DNA from: Chitinophaga sp. CF418
GTDB lineage: Bacteria; Bacteroidota; Bacteroidia; Chitinophagales; Chitinophagaceae
Reading direction: 5' to 3'
Length of the DNA: 64,000 bases
NCBI RefSeq assembly: GCF_900142925.1
Contig: NZ_FRCN01000005.1
Coordinates: forward strand, 145,258-209,257
Shown: piece after piece, positions 26,618 through 34,514 of the stretch
Numbering within the stretch: the stretch's first letter is position 1
How the letters are laid out: the number at the start of each line of letters is the position of its first letter
Notes under the pieces: model-generated
What the model saw: only the letters and a program-made list of their open reading frames with translations
Databases searched by the model: none
What the model was told of the DNA's origin: nothing
Made by a program: the position numbers and the translations under genes

Positions 26618-27217
26618 TCACCCGATACTGTTATCCTTTTGTTGCCTGAAACGGGCCTGCCTTACACGTGTTAGCGTCTCTCTTGAGACCCCAAGATAAG
26701 ACGCTACCATGTGTAATGGCACACGTTTGAATATCTCCGGAAAAGAAGTAATGAAGTTCTCGTACTTCTCTTCAGCGGTGTAGCTGATATTCATCATTAT
26801 TCTTTCCTGGCTGGCGTCATAGTTATTTTCTTTTAACCTGTCCGAGAAAGCTCTGATCACCGGAATAGCGGTCATTATCTGGTCAAAATCTTCCCGGGTC
26901 CACATGATAACGTCAGTATCTTCCAGGGCGTCAATGTTATATTTTGATGGGATCTGGTTATTATAGCTCTCATGCACAACGCTCCAGCTATTCTCCGGCG
27001 TAAACCGCAGGATGTATTCCGAGCCGTCATCTTTCAGACGATAGGTCCTCAACAGGCCTTTTACAACGAATACCTTGTGACGGCTCACTTCTCCTTCTTT
27101 CAGCAACAGCTGTCTTCTGCGTATTCTTTTAACTGTTGCCAGTGAACGCATGTATTTAAGCTCATCTTTAGTAAGCTCACCATAGGAAGTCATATAAGCT
27201 TCAAAATATTCAAACAT
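26618..27217 (-). CDS. Crp/Fnr-family transcriptional regulator
   Basis: 199 residues from MFEYFEAYMTSYGELTKDEL. An upstream Met at 27289 would add 24 residues without family similarity and lies only 6 bp from the -7 box. The cyclic-nucleotide-binding-like beta-roll has RRQLLLKEGEVSRHKVFVVK, GLLRTYRLKDDGSEYILRFT. The C-terminal HTH contains RVPLHMVASYLGVSRETLTR. The residues for cAMP binding are not conserved as far as I can see, so the signal is unknown. A -7 box (27295) and two palindromes lie just upstream; the divergent SDR gene is a likely target. Confidence 0.9.
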   Translation of the reverse strand: MFEYFEAYMTSYGELTKDELKYMRSLATVKRIRRRQLLLKEGEVSRHKVFVVKGLLRTYRLKDDGSEYILRFTPENSWSVVHESYNNQIPSKYNIDALEDTDVIMWTREDFDQIMTAIPVIRAFSDRLKENNYDASQERIMMNISYTAEEKYENFITSFPEIFKRVPLHMVASYLGVSRETLTRVRQARFRQQKDNSIG

Positions 27218-27294
27218 TGATTCTGGGCGTTTTAACGGATCATCAGCCCCTGCCCCACTTCTTTTTAAGTGTTCCCCGGGTCTGCTCAATAATG

Positions 27295-27331
27295 CAAATT
27301 TAGGTCAAATGACCTCAAAAAATTGAGTCAA
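27295..27331 (-). promoter_or_regulatory. -7 box with two adjoining palindromes upstream of the Crp/Fnr gene
   Basis: Minus-strand TAAATTTG (27295-27302) matches TAnnTTTG. It touches the palindrome AGGTCA-AA-TGACCT (27302-27315), and a second palindrome TTGAGTCAA lies at 27323-27331. Placement fits autoregulation by the Crp/Fnr protein or control of the divergent SDR gene at 27433. Confidence 0.5.
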
Positions 27332-27432
27332 ATCTCCTTGCTTCGGGGGGCAGTTATGTCGCAATTTTGTACCTGTAAATAGTTCGCAGCAGATTGTGTT
27401 ACGAATCGATTTATTAACTAAAACTACAGAAT

Positions 27433-28335
27433 ATGCGTGTTTTTGTCACTGGCGCCACAGGGTTTGTCGGCACAGCCGTTGTTCAGGATTTACTCAGTGC
27501 GGGCCACCAGGTACTGGGCCTTGCCCGTTCAGATGCCTCCGCCGCAACGCTCATTGCCGCGGGCGCCGAAGTGCATCGGGGTACCCTCGAAGACCTGGAC
27601 AGTCTCCGGCAGGGGGCACTTACTTCGGATGGTATCATCCACACCGCCTTCATCCACGATTTCTCAAACATGGCAGCCTCCGCTGTAACCGACAGGATTA
27701 CCGTTGAGACTTTCATTGAAGCCCTCGCAGGATCAGGCAAGCCCCTGGTGGTAACTTCGGGTATCGCAACTGTCGCAGCCCTCGATGGCGGCCGCCTGGG
27801 AACGGAAAAAGATGCTCCTAATCCCAACACACCCGGAAGGCACCGCGTTCCCTCCGAAGAGATCACACTGGCGGCAGCATCCCGGGGCGTCCGGTCATCA
27901 GTAGTACGGCTTCCGACATCCGTACATGATAAGGATGATCATGGCTTCATTCCCATGCTTATCAACATCGCCCGTCAGAAAGGTGTTTCCGCCTATATCG
28001 GTGAAGGACTCAATCGCTGGCCTGCCGTACACCGCCTGGATGCTGCCCGTGTGTTCAGACTGGCGCTTGAGAAAGGAGCCGCCGGTACCAGGTTCCATGC
28101 AATCGGCGATGAAGGCATTCCTACCCGGGATATCGCCACAGCCATCGGTAAACACCTGAATATTCCGGTGGTGTCCGTATCAGCAGCCGAAGCGGCTGAT
28201 CATTTCGGCTGGCTGGGACATTTCTTTGGTGTTGACTGCCCCGCTTCCGGCGCTCTGACGCAGGAATGGCTGGGATGGCATCCGGCGCATCCCGGATTGA
28301 TCAGGGACCTCGGCAACGGAAGCTATTTTGCGTAG
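27433..28335 (+). CDS. NAD(P)-dependent SDR-family oxidoreductase, extended (atypical) type
   Basis: 300 residues with a Rossmann start MRVFVTGATGFVGTAVVQDL whose Gly7/Gly10/Gly13 bind the dinucleotide, and LGLARSDASAA after strand 2, whose Arg suggests NADP preference. Further on are LVVTSGIATVA, SSVVRLPTSVHDKDDHGFIP and WPAVHRLDAARVFRLALEKG, as in the NAD-dependent epimerase/dehydratase-like proteins of this group. A canonical YxxxK pair is not evident, which is usual for this atypical branch. Substrate unknown. Divergent from the Crp/Fnr gene and followed by a terminator at 28462. Confidence 0.9.
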   Translation: MRVFVTGATGFVGTAVVQDLLSAGHQVLGLARSDASAATLIAAGAEVHRGTLEDLDSLRQGALTSDGIIHTAFIHDFSNMAASAVTDRITVETFIEALAGSGKPLVVTSGIATVAALDGGRLGTEKDAPNPNTPGRHRVPSEEITLAAASRGVRSSVVRLPTSVHDKDDHGFIPMLINIARQKGVSAYIGEGLNRWPAVHRLDAARVFRLALEKGAAGTRFHAIGDEGIPTRDIATAIGKHLNIPVVSVSAAEAADHFGWLGHFFGVDCPASGALTQEWLGWHPAHPGLIRDLGNGSYFA

Positions 28336-28461
28336 AAAAGTACTGCTGGCGCGTCAATTTAAAACGGGAACTATTTCGCTTTCCGGAAAATAAACTGGCG
28401 TTTTACCAGTGGTATGCCCATCCCTGGAGCTGATTGATTTAATCAATGGCTTGCATGTAAA

Positions 28462-28500
28462 AACACCCTCTCAGGTCCCGCAACCCGAGAGGGTGTTCTT
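28462..28500 (+). terminator. Rho-independent terminator after the SDR gene
   Basis: Stem AACACCCTCTC/GAGAGGGTGTT with a 14-nt loop and a short T-rich tail, 127 bp after the stop. The stretch 28336-28461 before it holds nothing I recognise. Confidence 0.75.
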
Positions 28501-28586
28501 ATGTATAGCCATGCTCCATTCCCCCAGGCGGGCACCTCCCTTCCGGTAAAATCGCTATCTTACAGCGTCATCAGCAATCTGGTCTC

Positions 28587-29447
28587 ATGGAGAACATTCC
28601 TGTAAGGAATATTATTACTGCCGAAGAAGGGGAACTTCTCAATAACTTTAGGATCCGCGATCTGGGAGATCTCCTCTCCGGGAAAGACATGGTACAGGCG
28701 CTTCACCGGCATAATTTCTTTTACATACTGGCACTAAAGAAAGGAAAAGGTACGCATGAAATAGACTTCACTTCATACGATGTTGCTGACAATGCCGTCT
28801 TCTTCTTGCGACCAGGACAGGTGCATCAGCTTACATTAAAAGTAGGAAGCACAGGTTACCTGATGTCACTTAAAGCTGATTTTTATTCTCCACAGGATAA
28901 GTCCGGGTATCAGCTATTACGCAAGGCGAGCTCGATGAATCATTATCGGTCAGATAATGACGGATTCAAAAAGTTAAATATCCCAATGGCCGGTATCTTC
29001 CAGGAATACAACAGCAAACAGGAGCAGTACCAGGAGGTCATCAGGGCCAATCTGCATATCTTCTTCGTTGAACTTATCAGGCAATATAACAAGGCCTCAT
29101 CTGCTGACGTTAATTTATATACGCAGGAGCGGCTGGAAGAATTTATAGCCCTTTTAGAAGCACATATCACCAGCATCAAACAGGCGTCTGAATATGCCGA
29201 TATGATGCATCTTTCCCTCTATCAGCTGAATACCATCACCAAATCAACACTGGGTAAAACGTGTTCAGAGATGATCAATGAACATATCATCCTGGAAGCA
29301 AAAAGACACCTGCTGGCTACTTCCAGCCAGGTCAACCAGATAGCCGATCATCTGGGCTATGAAGATGTTTCCTATTTTATCCGCTTCTTCAAAAAGCATA
29401 CGGGGTATTCGCCGGAGCTATTCAGACAGCAATTCAGATCAGCATAA
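28587..29447 (+). CDS. AraC-family transcriptional regulator
   Basis: 286 residues. The N-terminal cupin domain has VQALHRHNFFYILALKKGKG, VADNAVFFLRPGQVHQLTLK. The C-terminal HTH pair (about 185-286) has QASEYADMMHLSLYQLNTIT, KSTLGKTCSEMINEHIILEA, and NQIADHLGYEDVSYFIRFFK then KHTGYSPELFRQQF. This is the common Bacteroidota type that senses a small molecule and activates a neighbour, but the next gene is a methyltransferase relic, so its target may have been lost. Confidence 0.92.
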   Translation: MENIPVRNIITAEEGELLNNFRIRDLGDLLSGKDMVQALHRHNFFYILALKKGKGTHEIDFTSYDVADNAVFFLRPGQVHQLTLKVGSTGYLMSLKADFYSPQDKSGYQLLRKASSMNHYRSDNDGFKKLNIPMAGIFQEYNSKQEQYQEVIRANLHIFFVELIRQYNKASSADVNLYTQERLEEFIALLEAHITSIKQASEYADMMHLSLYQLNTITKSTLGKTCSEMINEHIILEAKRHLLATSSQVNQIADHLGYEDVSYFIRFFKKHTGYSPELFRQQFRSA

Positions 29448-29555
29448 ATTCCTTTCACTCCATACAATTTCATTGAAGTTCTATTCAACCACATTTCTGT
29501 CCTATCCCAGAAACACCTGCTGTTCTTAGCTTTGCTGGTAAACAACAATTACACT

Positions 29556-29702
29556 ATGCAACAAAAATGGGACGAACGTTAAGAAATCCATCTTCCACAG
29601 GAAGTTAAATGATTATCTCAAACCTGGCGGTATTATTATCCTGGAGGCATTCAGCAAAAAACACCTGTACTTCAACGGGGGCCACTATTATTTCCCCATG
29701 AT
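29556..29702 (+). pseudogene. Relic of a class I SAM-dependent methyltransferase gene
   Basis: ATG at 29556 reads MQQKWDER then stops. Shifted by one base, the following bases read KSIFHRKLNDYLKPGG then IIILEAFSKKHLYFNGGHYY. QxxWDERY is the normal start, and HRKLNxYLKPGGxxILEAFSKxHL the middle, of TehB-like methyltransferases of Bacteroidota. The SAM-binding part between them is deleted (about 100 residues), and the C-terminus is replaced by the convergent HxlR gene. No functional protein can be made. Confidence 0.7.
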
Positions 29703-30026
29703 CTCTTTGCGGTGCGCCAGTCCCCAGTAATGCAGTTCGTCCAGCAGCTTTTCCAGGGACATGCCATGCCCTGTGATCGAGTATTCCACCGCCGGCGGGA
29801 AGGTATCATGTATTTCCCTTTTTACCAGTAGATTGGCCTCTAAATTCTTTAGCTCTTTAGACAGCATCTTATCGGTAATACCACCGACCTCCTTTGATAT
29901 CTGTTTAAATCGTTTCGGACCTGAGTACAATGAAAACAAAATGAGCAGTTTCCATCTCCCTTCCAGCGCTTCCAGAGCATCTTTGATAGAAAGCATCGCT
30001 TTAGGACATCCTTCCCGTGTCAGCAT
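29688..30026 (-). CDS. HxlR-family winged-helix regulator
   Basis: 112 residues, the normal size for the family. The conserved Cys7 near the N-terminus (MLTREGCPKAML) is the redox or electrophile sensor position in many members. The winged helix has ALEALEGRWKLLILFSLYSG, RFKQISKEVGGITDKMLSKE and PPAVEYSITGHGMSLEKLLD. Divergent from the DoxX-like gene at 30158 (131 bp between starts), a typical regulator-target arrangement. Its 3' end covers the last bases of the methyltransferase relic. Confidence 0.93.
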   Translation of the reverse strand: MLTREGCPKAMLSIKDALEALEGRWKLLILFSLYSGPKRFKQISKEVGGITDKMLSKELKNLEANLLVKREIHDTFPPAVEYSITGHGMSLEKLLDELHYWGLAHRKEIMGK

Positions 30027-30157
30027 TTCCTATTTCTTTAGCAGTTTACAGTGTTCACGTTACTATACTCCCGGAAAGCGCTATCCGGCAGGATAGTGCT
30101 TTCTTCTGAACAACAAACATAAATACTTTTGAGCCGCTAACGAAAAATCCTTATTGC

Positions 30158-30550
30158 ATGACAAATCAACAGAAATCCTCCAAAGCGATGAATATCATCC
30201 TCTGGATAGCACAGGTATTCCTGGCGGCCGGTTTTCTCTGGGCAGCGGCTATGAAATTATTACAGCCTATTGAAAAACTGGCGGCTATGTGGCCCTGGAC
30301 CGGCCAGGTGTCTCCCCTGATAGTGAGACTACTCGGAGTAATAGATCTATTGGGCGCCCTTGGGCTCATACTGCCTTCATTACTACGTATTAAACCAGGA
30401 CTTACGGCAATCACCGCAATTGCTATTATTGTACTCATGATATGTGCAAGCGTCTTTCATATTGTACGGGGAGAAGCTGCAGTAATAGGGTTCAACATAT
30501 TCTTTGCATTGCTTGCAGCTTTCATCGCCTGGGGGAGACTGAAAAAATAA
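30158..30550 (+). CDS. DoxX-like integral membrane protein
   Basis: 130 residues with four hydrophobic segments: IILWIAQVFLAAGFLWAAAM (about 13-32), VRLLGVIDLLGALGLILPSL (about 51-72), ITAIAIIVLMICASVFHIV, and GFNIFFALLAAFIAWG. The pattern AxGFxxAxxxKL and the later DLLGALGLILP match the DoxX_2 group. Members occur with redox or quinone stress regulators; exact function unknown. Probably controlled by the divergent HxlR gene. Confidence 0.88.
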   Translation: MTNQQKSSKAMNIILWIAQVFLAAGFLWAAAMKLLQPIEKLAAMWPWTGQVSPLIVRLLGVIDLLGALGLILPSLLRIKPGLTAITAIAIIVLMICASVFHIVRGEAAVIGFNIFFALLAAFIAWGRLKK

Positions 30551-30615
30551 AAAGCGCAAAGAAGGCAGGATATTGATAATAAATCAATTCCTTTTTTCTC
30601 ACTTTTTATAAAAAA

Positions 30616-30647
30616 GAAGCTGCCTCATTTATTTATGAGACAGCTTC
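30616..30647. terminator. Bidirectional terminator between DoxX-like and lipoprotein genes
   Basis: Stem GAAGCTGCCTCAT/ATGAGACAGCTTC with one mismatch and a 6-nt loop. An A-run before it and a T-rich stretch after it serve both strands. Confidence 0.75.
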
Positions 30648-30670
30648 AAAATTATCTTTTCATCAAAGGC

Positions 30671-31597
30671 TTACTTCGCAGTATAGTAACATTTAACTGT
30701 AAAATCGTTAACACTGGCTAAAACCGGCAGTTCGGCATACTGAAATACCTTTACAGCGCCATCAGCATTCAGGGTACATGCGTTTTTATATGTTTGCGTC
30801 CTTATAGAATCAACCTTCTGGTCTGTAAAATAGATCCTGTTAACTGTTCCGTCATTAAACAGGTTGTCTTTGGGACACAAGATATTTTGCATGAATATAT
30901 TCTGAGAATTTGCCGTAAACAGGTATAGCTGTACTCTTGTCGCGAGTAAAAAAGCGTATGCAGGATTGAACTTTTCCATGCTTTTATTTACAGGTGACAC
31001 AGTAGTAGCGGGATGTATATTCCGTTCGCTTGATAAAGCAAACTGGTTAAAGGTTTGTATATTAATAGAGTCTATTTCTCCATTGCTTTTTCTCTCATAA
31101 CGTCTTTTATATATTGTATAAGAGCCCCCTTCCTGTATTATCTCAGTCGCAGCGGAAAGCAGGATATTATTCCCGTTGTACGATAGTTTACTCTTCATTT
31201 CAAACATTCCGAGAGTGCCTGAATGGTCTTCCATATTAAGACTATCAATGCGATTATTGGCTCCGTAGAAGATGTTGTAGTCCTGGTTCCACCAGATGCC
31301 GCCACGCGCTGTCATTTTGGACAGCAAATCATTGCTGTTATACGTAAACATGTATACAATTGTATCGGAGGCGCCGCGGGCAACTACTTTCACGACCTGA
31401 TTTTTGTCATTATAGTAGATGGAGTCTGAATAAACAGCCACACCGCTCGTGTCGGCCCAACCGGGATAGTAGTCTGCTCTGGTTAACGTTGCCGGGTTCC
31501 CGTTTTCGGTATCAGGAGTTTCGTCTTTGTTGCAGGCGAAGAAAAACGATAAGGATAATAACAACAAGGATCCTAATGCTAATTTGCTGATTTTCAC
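30671..31597 (-). CDS. Lipoprotein of unknown function
   Basis: 308 residues. The lipoprotein signal MKISKLALGSLLLLSLSFFF-AC has Cys22, followed by NKDETPDTENG. The body has short repeated beta units (DSIYYNDKNQVVKVVARG, YMFTYNSNDLLSKMTARGG, YNIFYGANNRIDSLN) similar in style to the lipoprotein at 16865, suggesting the same broad DUF4595-like group. Function unknown. Own terminator at 30616. Confidence 0.8.
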   Translation of the reverse strand: MKISKLALGSLLLLSLSFFFACNKDETPDTENGNPATLTRADYYPGWADTSGVAVYSDSIYYNDKNQVVKVVARGASDTIVYMFTYNSNDLLSKMTARGGIWWNQDYNIFYGANNRIDSLNMEDHSGTLGMFEMKSKLSYNGNNILLSAATEIIQEGGSYTIYKRRYERKSNGEIDSINIQTFNQFALSSERNIHPATTVSPVNKSMEKFNPAYAFLLATRVQLYLFTANSQNIFMQNILCPKDNLFNDGTVNRIYFTDQKVDSIRTQTYKNACTLNADGAVKVFQYAELPVLASVNDFTVKCYYTAK

Positions 31598-31795
31598 AGG
31601 TGATAGATTTATTTCAGCAAATATACCATAATATATGCATGTATTATTCCTTTAAAATAGGGTCAGTATGAAGCGCAAGTGTATACGATGTACGGTGAAT
31701 ACTGTACGCACCCGCTATAACGGCTGCCTTTGGCAATAACATATTCAGGCTGGCGCCTGGCTGGCACTAAATTACCCGCTCTATACAAACGGGAA

Positions 31796-31821
31796 GGGTG
31801 TACCGTAGTTACGATACACCC
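31796..31821 (-). terminator. Possible terminator after the PhnA-domain gene
   Basis: Stem GGGTGTA/TACACCC with an inner CGTA/TACG pairing, 24 bp beyond the stop of the minus-strand gene. The T-run is weak. Confidence 0.45.
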
Positions 31822-31844
31822 TCCTCTTCCAAGGTTTTATACTA

Positions 31845-32426
31845 CTAACTTTGTTTTCTCACATACTGTGTCAGGATCACAATCACCTGCCCTTCTATTT
31901 TGCCCTCTATCTGCGCGGTATTATTCTCCACTAAACGGATATTCTTTACAACTGTACCCATTTTAGCATTCAGTGTAGACCCTTTAACATCCAATGACTT
32001 GATGAGTACTACTGCATCTCCGTCCTGTAACACCTGACCGTTGCAATCCTTGTGTAACTCTACCGCACTGTCATTCTCATGATCGCCGGTTGCTTTAGCC
32101 CAGGCCAGCCGCTCATCGTCCAGATACATCATGTCCAGGCTCTCCATTGCCCAGCTCTCCTGCTTTAAACGGTTCAGCATACGCCAGGAAACAACCTGAA
32201 TACCTGGTACCTCACTCCACATGGTCTCCGATAAAAAGCGCCAATGATTGCTGTCCAGCTCGGCCTTCTTTTCTATCTGCATCCGACATGTATTACAGAT
32301 AAGGATGCTATTATCCTCGTCTGCTCCATCAGCAGGCGGCACTTCATAGATCTTCAAAGCCTCGGTTGATTTGCACAGCTCGCATTGATTTTCGCTCCTT
32401 TTTTGTAGTAGTTCGTCCAGTTTCAT
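31845..32426 (-). CDS. PhnA/YjdM-domain zinc-ribbon protein
   Basis: 193 residues. A zinc ribbon is formed by CELC (15-18) and CNTC (44-47). The C-terminal PhnA domain is DCNGQVLQDGDAVVLIKSLD, VKGSTLNAKMGTVVKNIRLV and IEGQVIVILTQYVRKQS. Despite the historic name (alkylphosphonate utilisation) the E. coli protein is not needed for phosphonate use, and the family role is unclear. The middle (WRFLSETMWSEVPGIQVVSW) is typical of the longer Bacteroidota form. Cytoplasmic, single gene. Confidence 0.9.
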   Translation of the reverse strand: MKLDELLQKRSENQCELCKSTEALKIYEVPPADGADEDNSILICNTCRMQIEKKAELDSNHWRFLSETMWSEVPGIQVVSWRMLNRLKQESWAMESLDMMYLDDERLAWAKATGDHENDSAVELHKDCNGQVLQDGDAVVLIKSLDVKGSTLNAKMGTVVKNIRLVENNTAQIEGKIEGQVIVILTQYVRKQS

Positions 32427-32985
32427 TGCTAGTTTTATAAAAATATGCGCGAAAGTAAAGCTTTTAGCCAGCTAAAAAAGTGATATAATGCAGGAAGCTG
32501 TGCCTGCTGCGGGAATCTTGCATATTGGGCGGGGTTGAACAGGATATGACTTGCATATGACTTGCATTATCCTCCGTCTTTCCTCCGTTTTTCCTCCGTT
32601 TTTAACGGAAGAAGAACGTAAGAATATCCTGATCATATGCAACTCATATACTGGCTATATCAAAGACATAACCGGCTTTACGGCAAATGACGAAAGGGTC
32701 TTATCACGGGATTAATGGCCTTTATGTCAGGATTAAGGGCTTTCGTATACATTGTTTCAAACAGCATTGAAGTCTTTCCTAACATTGCATTGTGAACCTG
32801 GAAAGTGAAATAATATTCTTAAACCCTCAAAATCAATCGAAATGAATCAGATCTATTTGTTATTTTTTTTAATGATCTTACTCTTTCATGCACCCCGCAG
32901 GTTGTGGCCTGTCATACAGGATAACTACAAGCCACAGGCGGCCGAAAGCACGCATGTTTCTGCCTTTTTTGCTTATCTTACCCGC
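32427..32985. other. Intergenic region with phased 11-bp tandem repeats
   Basis: Holds two copies of ATATGACTTGC (32544-32565) and three copies of an 11-bp unit CCTCCGTYTTT (starting 32571, 32582 and 32593), ending in an inverted TCCGTT/AACGGA. An open frame from 32842 would extend the Crp/Fnr gene upstream, but its first 48 residues look non-coding. Confidence 0.5.
32544..32612. repeat. Two adjoining 11-bp tandem repeats (2 + 3 copies)
   Basis: ATATGACTTGC is repeated twice without spacing, followed after 5 bp by CCTCCGTCTTT, CCTCCGTTTTT, CCTCCGTTTTT. Both arrays have a period of 11 bp, close to one DNA turn. The last unit pairs with AACGGA to its right. Confidence 0.8.
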
Positions 32986-33561
32986 ATGTACGCAAGCCTG
33001 ATCTCAGCCATCGAATATTTCATCCGTCTTGATGATACGGAGAAAGAATTTATATCCTCACTTGTCGTTCCGAAAACCCTTGCAAAAGGAGATTACCTGC
33101 TGCGCGAAGGTCAGGTGTGCCGTGAAGTAGGTTTTATTCAAACGGGATTGATCCGCTACTACCAGACAAAAGACGATGGCGAAGAGATCACTATGCATTT
33201 CGGAAGGGAAAATGAGTTCACCTGTAACTATCAAAGCTTTCTCGACCACTCCATATCGCTGACCGCTATACAGTGCCTGGAACCCAGTGAAATACTGGTG
33301 ATACCTTACGATAACCTGCAAAGGTTATATGAAGAGGTCAGGGAAGGACAGAAATTCGGCCGTCTTGCCTGCGAATACATTTATTTGCAGGCACAGCGTC
33401 AGTTAAGGTCCATGTATACCGACGGCCCGGAGCAGCGTTATCGCAATTTTGTGAATAATTACCCGGATCTGCAACAGCGTGTGCCCCAGTATTATATATC
33501 CTCATTTGTTGGTGTTAAGCCTCCATCCCTGAGCCGCATAAGAAAAAGGCTGGCCCTATGA
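32986..33561 (+). CDS. Crp/Fnr-family transcriptional regulator
   Basis: 191 residues from MYASLISAIEYFIRLDDTEK, the usual start and length of this short Bacteroidota Crp type; a Met at 32842 would add 48 residues that are partly hydrophobic and unlike the family. The beta-roll has KTLAKGDYLLREGQVCREVG, FIQTGLIRYYQTKDDGEEIT and MHFGRENEFTCNYQSFLDHS. The HTH region has QQRVPQYYISSFVGVKPPSL followed by SRIRKR. Signal unknown. Lies 74 bp before the DUF4267 gene on the same strand, a likely target. Confidence 0.88.
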   Translation: MYASLISAIEYFIRLDDTEKEFISSLVVPKTLAKGDYLLREGQVCREVGFIQTGLIRYYQTKDDGEEITMHFGRENEFTCNYQSFLDHSISLTAIQCLEPSEILVIPYDNLQRLYEEVREGQKFGRLACEYIYLQAQRQLRSMYTDGPEQRYRNFVNNYPDLQQRVPQYYISSFVGVKPPSLSRIRKRLAL

Positions 33562-33601
33562 TTTATTAACCTGGGTGAACGAACAGGCCTGAAGGCGGTT
33601 T

Positions 33602-33609
33602 TACCTTTG
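33602..33609 (+). promoter_or_regulatory. -7 promoter box before the DUF4267 gene
   Basis: TACCTTTG matches TAnnTTTG, 27 bp before the start at 33636. No -33 TTG at the usual distance. Confidence 0.5.
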
Positions 33610-33635
33610 GTACATCAACTCAAAAATGTATCAAA

Positions 33636-34046
33636 ATGAAAAAAACAAGTGCTGTAATCGCTTATGGCCTCGCCTTCATTACCGGTGCACTGCTTATATT
33701 TATCGGCGCCCGCTTCCTCCTTTCACCCGATGTGGCCGAACAGGCTTTTGGTATACAAACTGTTACCGGCAACGATTTCTCCTTTCATTACATTAAAGGA
33801 ATACGGGATCTCTCCGCTGGCGTTGCCATACTGGCCATGCTGCTGACACATACACAACGGGGCCTGGCTATCATGTTGCTGACCGCGTCTATTGTACCGG
33901 TCACCGATTTCCTGATCGTACTGCATGCTCCAGGTCATCTCAGTGCCCATTTATATCCTCATTTAACGGCTGTTGTACTGGGACTGGTACTCGGATGTTA
34001 TTATCTCTTCACTCCTGCTAAATCCTCCTCATATGTTGCTCTTTAA
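33636..34046 (+). CDS. DUF4267 small membrane protein
   Basis: 136 residues, four membrane segments: VIAYGLAFITGALLIFIGAR, GVAILAMLLTHTQRGLAIML in the middle, and LTAVVLGLVLGCYYLFTPA at the end. The middle motif FHYIKGIRDLSAGVAILAML matches DUF4267 proteins of unknown function. The following membrane-protein gene overlaps its end by 14 bp, so the two are translated from one mRNA. Confidence 0.85.
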   Translation: MKKTSAVIAYGLAFITGALLIFIGARFLLSPDVAEQAFGIQTVTGNDFSFHYIKGIRDLSAGVAILAMLLTHTQRGLAIMLLTASIVPVTDFLIVLHAPGHLSAHLYPHLTAVVLGLVLGCYYLFTPAKSSSYVAL

Positions 34047-34365
34047 TACCATACTCCTGATCCACTTTATCTGTTTTGCCACTTACTTATGTGTGCTGTT
34101 AGCGCAATGGCAGGATTATAACACCCGCGTGCGGAATGCATCCGGCATGATCCTGGGTATCATTCTGCTGATCAGTGGTATTATACTGGTAACGCTCAAA
34201 TACCCGCATGTGAATTATTATAAAGTTGTTCCTAAAACCGGATTATTCGCATTGGTCACTATTATCAATGGTCGCTTCAGCGGAAAGACCTTTACAAAAC
34301 AGGCTTATTATGCACTGATAGCCTGTACCCTGCTGGCAGCATGTATTGCCGTATTCCGCGTTTAA
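34033..34365 (+). CDS. Small integral membrane protein, four helices, unknown function
   Basis: 110 residues from MLLFNTILLIHFICFATYLC (34033); the frame opens earlier, but an upstream start would overlap the DUF4267 gene more deeply. Hydrophobic segments at about 3-22, 40-57 (GMILGIILLISGIILVTL), 65-80 (VVPKTGLFALVTIINGR) and 90-107 (YYALIACTLLAACIAVF). No family recognised. The 14-bp overlap with the preceding gene points to a shared role with the DUF4267 protein. Confidence 0.75.
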   Translation: MLLFNTILLIHFICFATYLCVLLAQWQDYNTRVRNASGMILGIILLISGIILVTLKYPHVNYYKVVPKTGLFALVTIINGRFSGKTFTKQAYYALIACTLLAACIAVFRV

Positions 34366-34389
34366 CACATCAGATCCCTGTTATAAGCA

Positions 34390-34440
34390 AGCGTGTGTCA
34401 GGATAAGTTCAGCACTTTTTTCTGACACACGCTTTGTTAT
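34390..34440 (+). terminator. Rho-independent terminator after the small membrane-protein pair
   Basis: Stem AGCGTGTGTCA/TGACACACGCT with a 22-nt loop containing T-rich sequence, followed by TTGTTATAG. Confidence 0.7.
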
Positions 34441-34514
34441 AGTCCCCCTGATTTCTATATTTAACCCCCAATAGGCAATTATTGCCGTACTCAGGTCAAT
34501 AAACTTTTCGAATT

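Noticed and set aside
28336..28461. Possible coding relic after the SDR gene
   Set aside because: All frames are broken and no motif was convincing.
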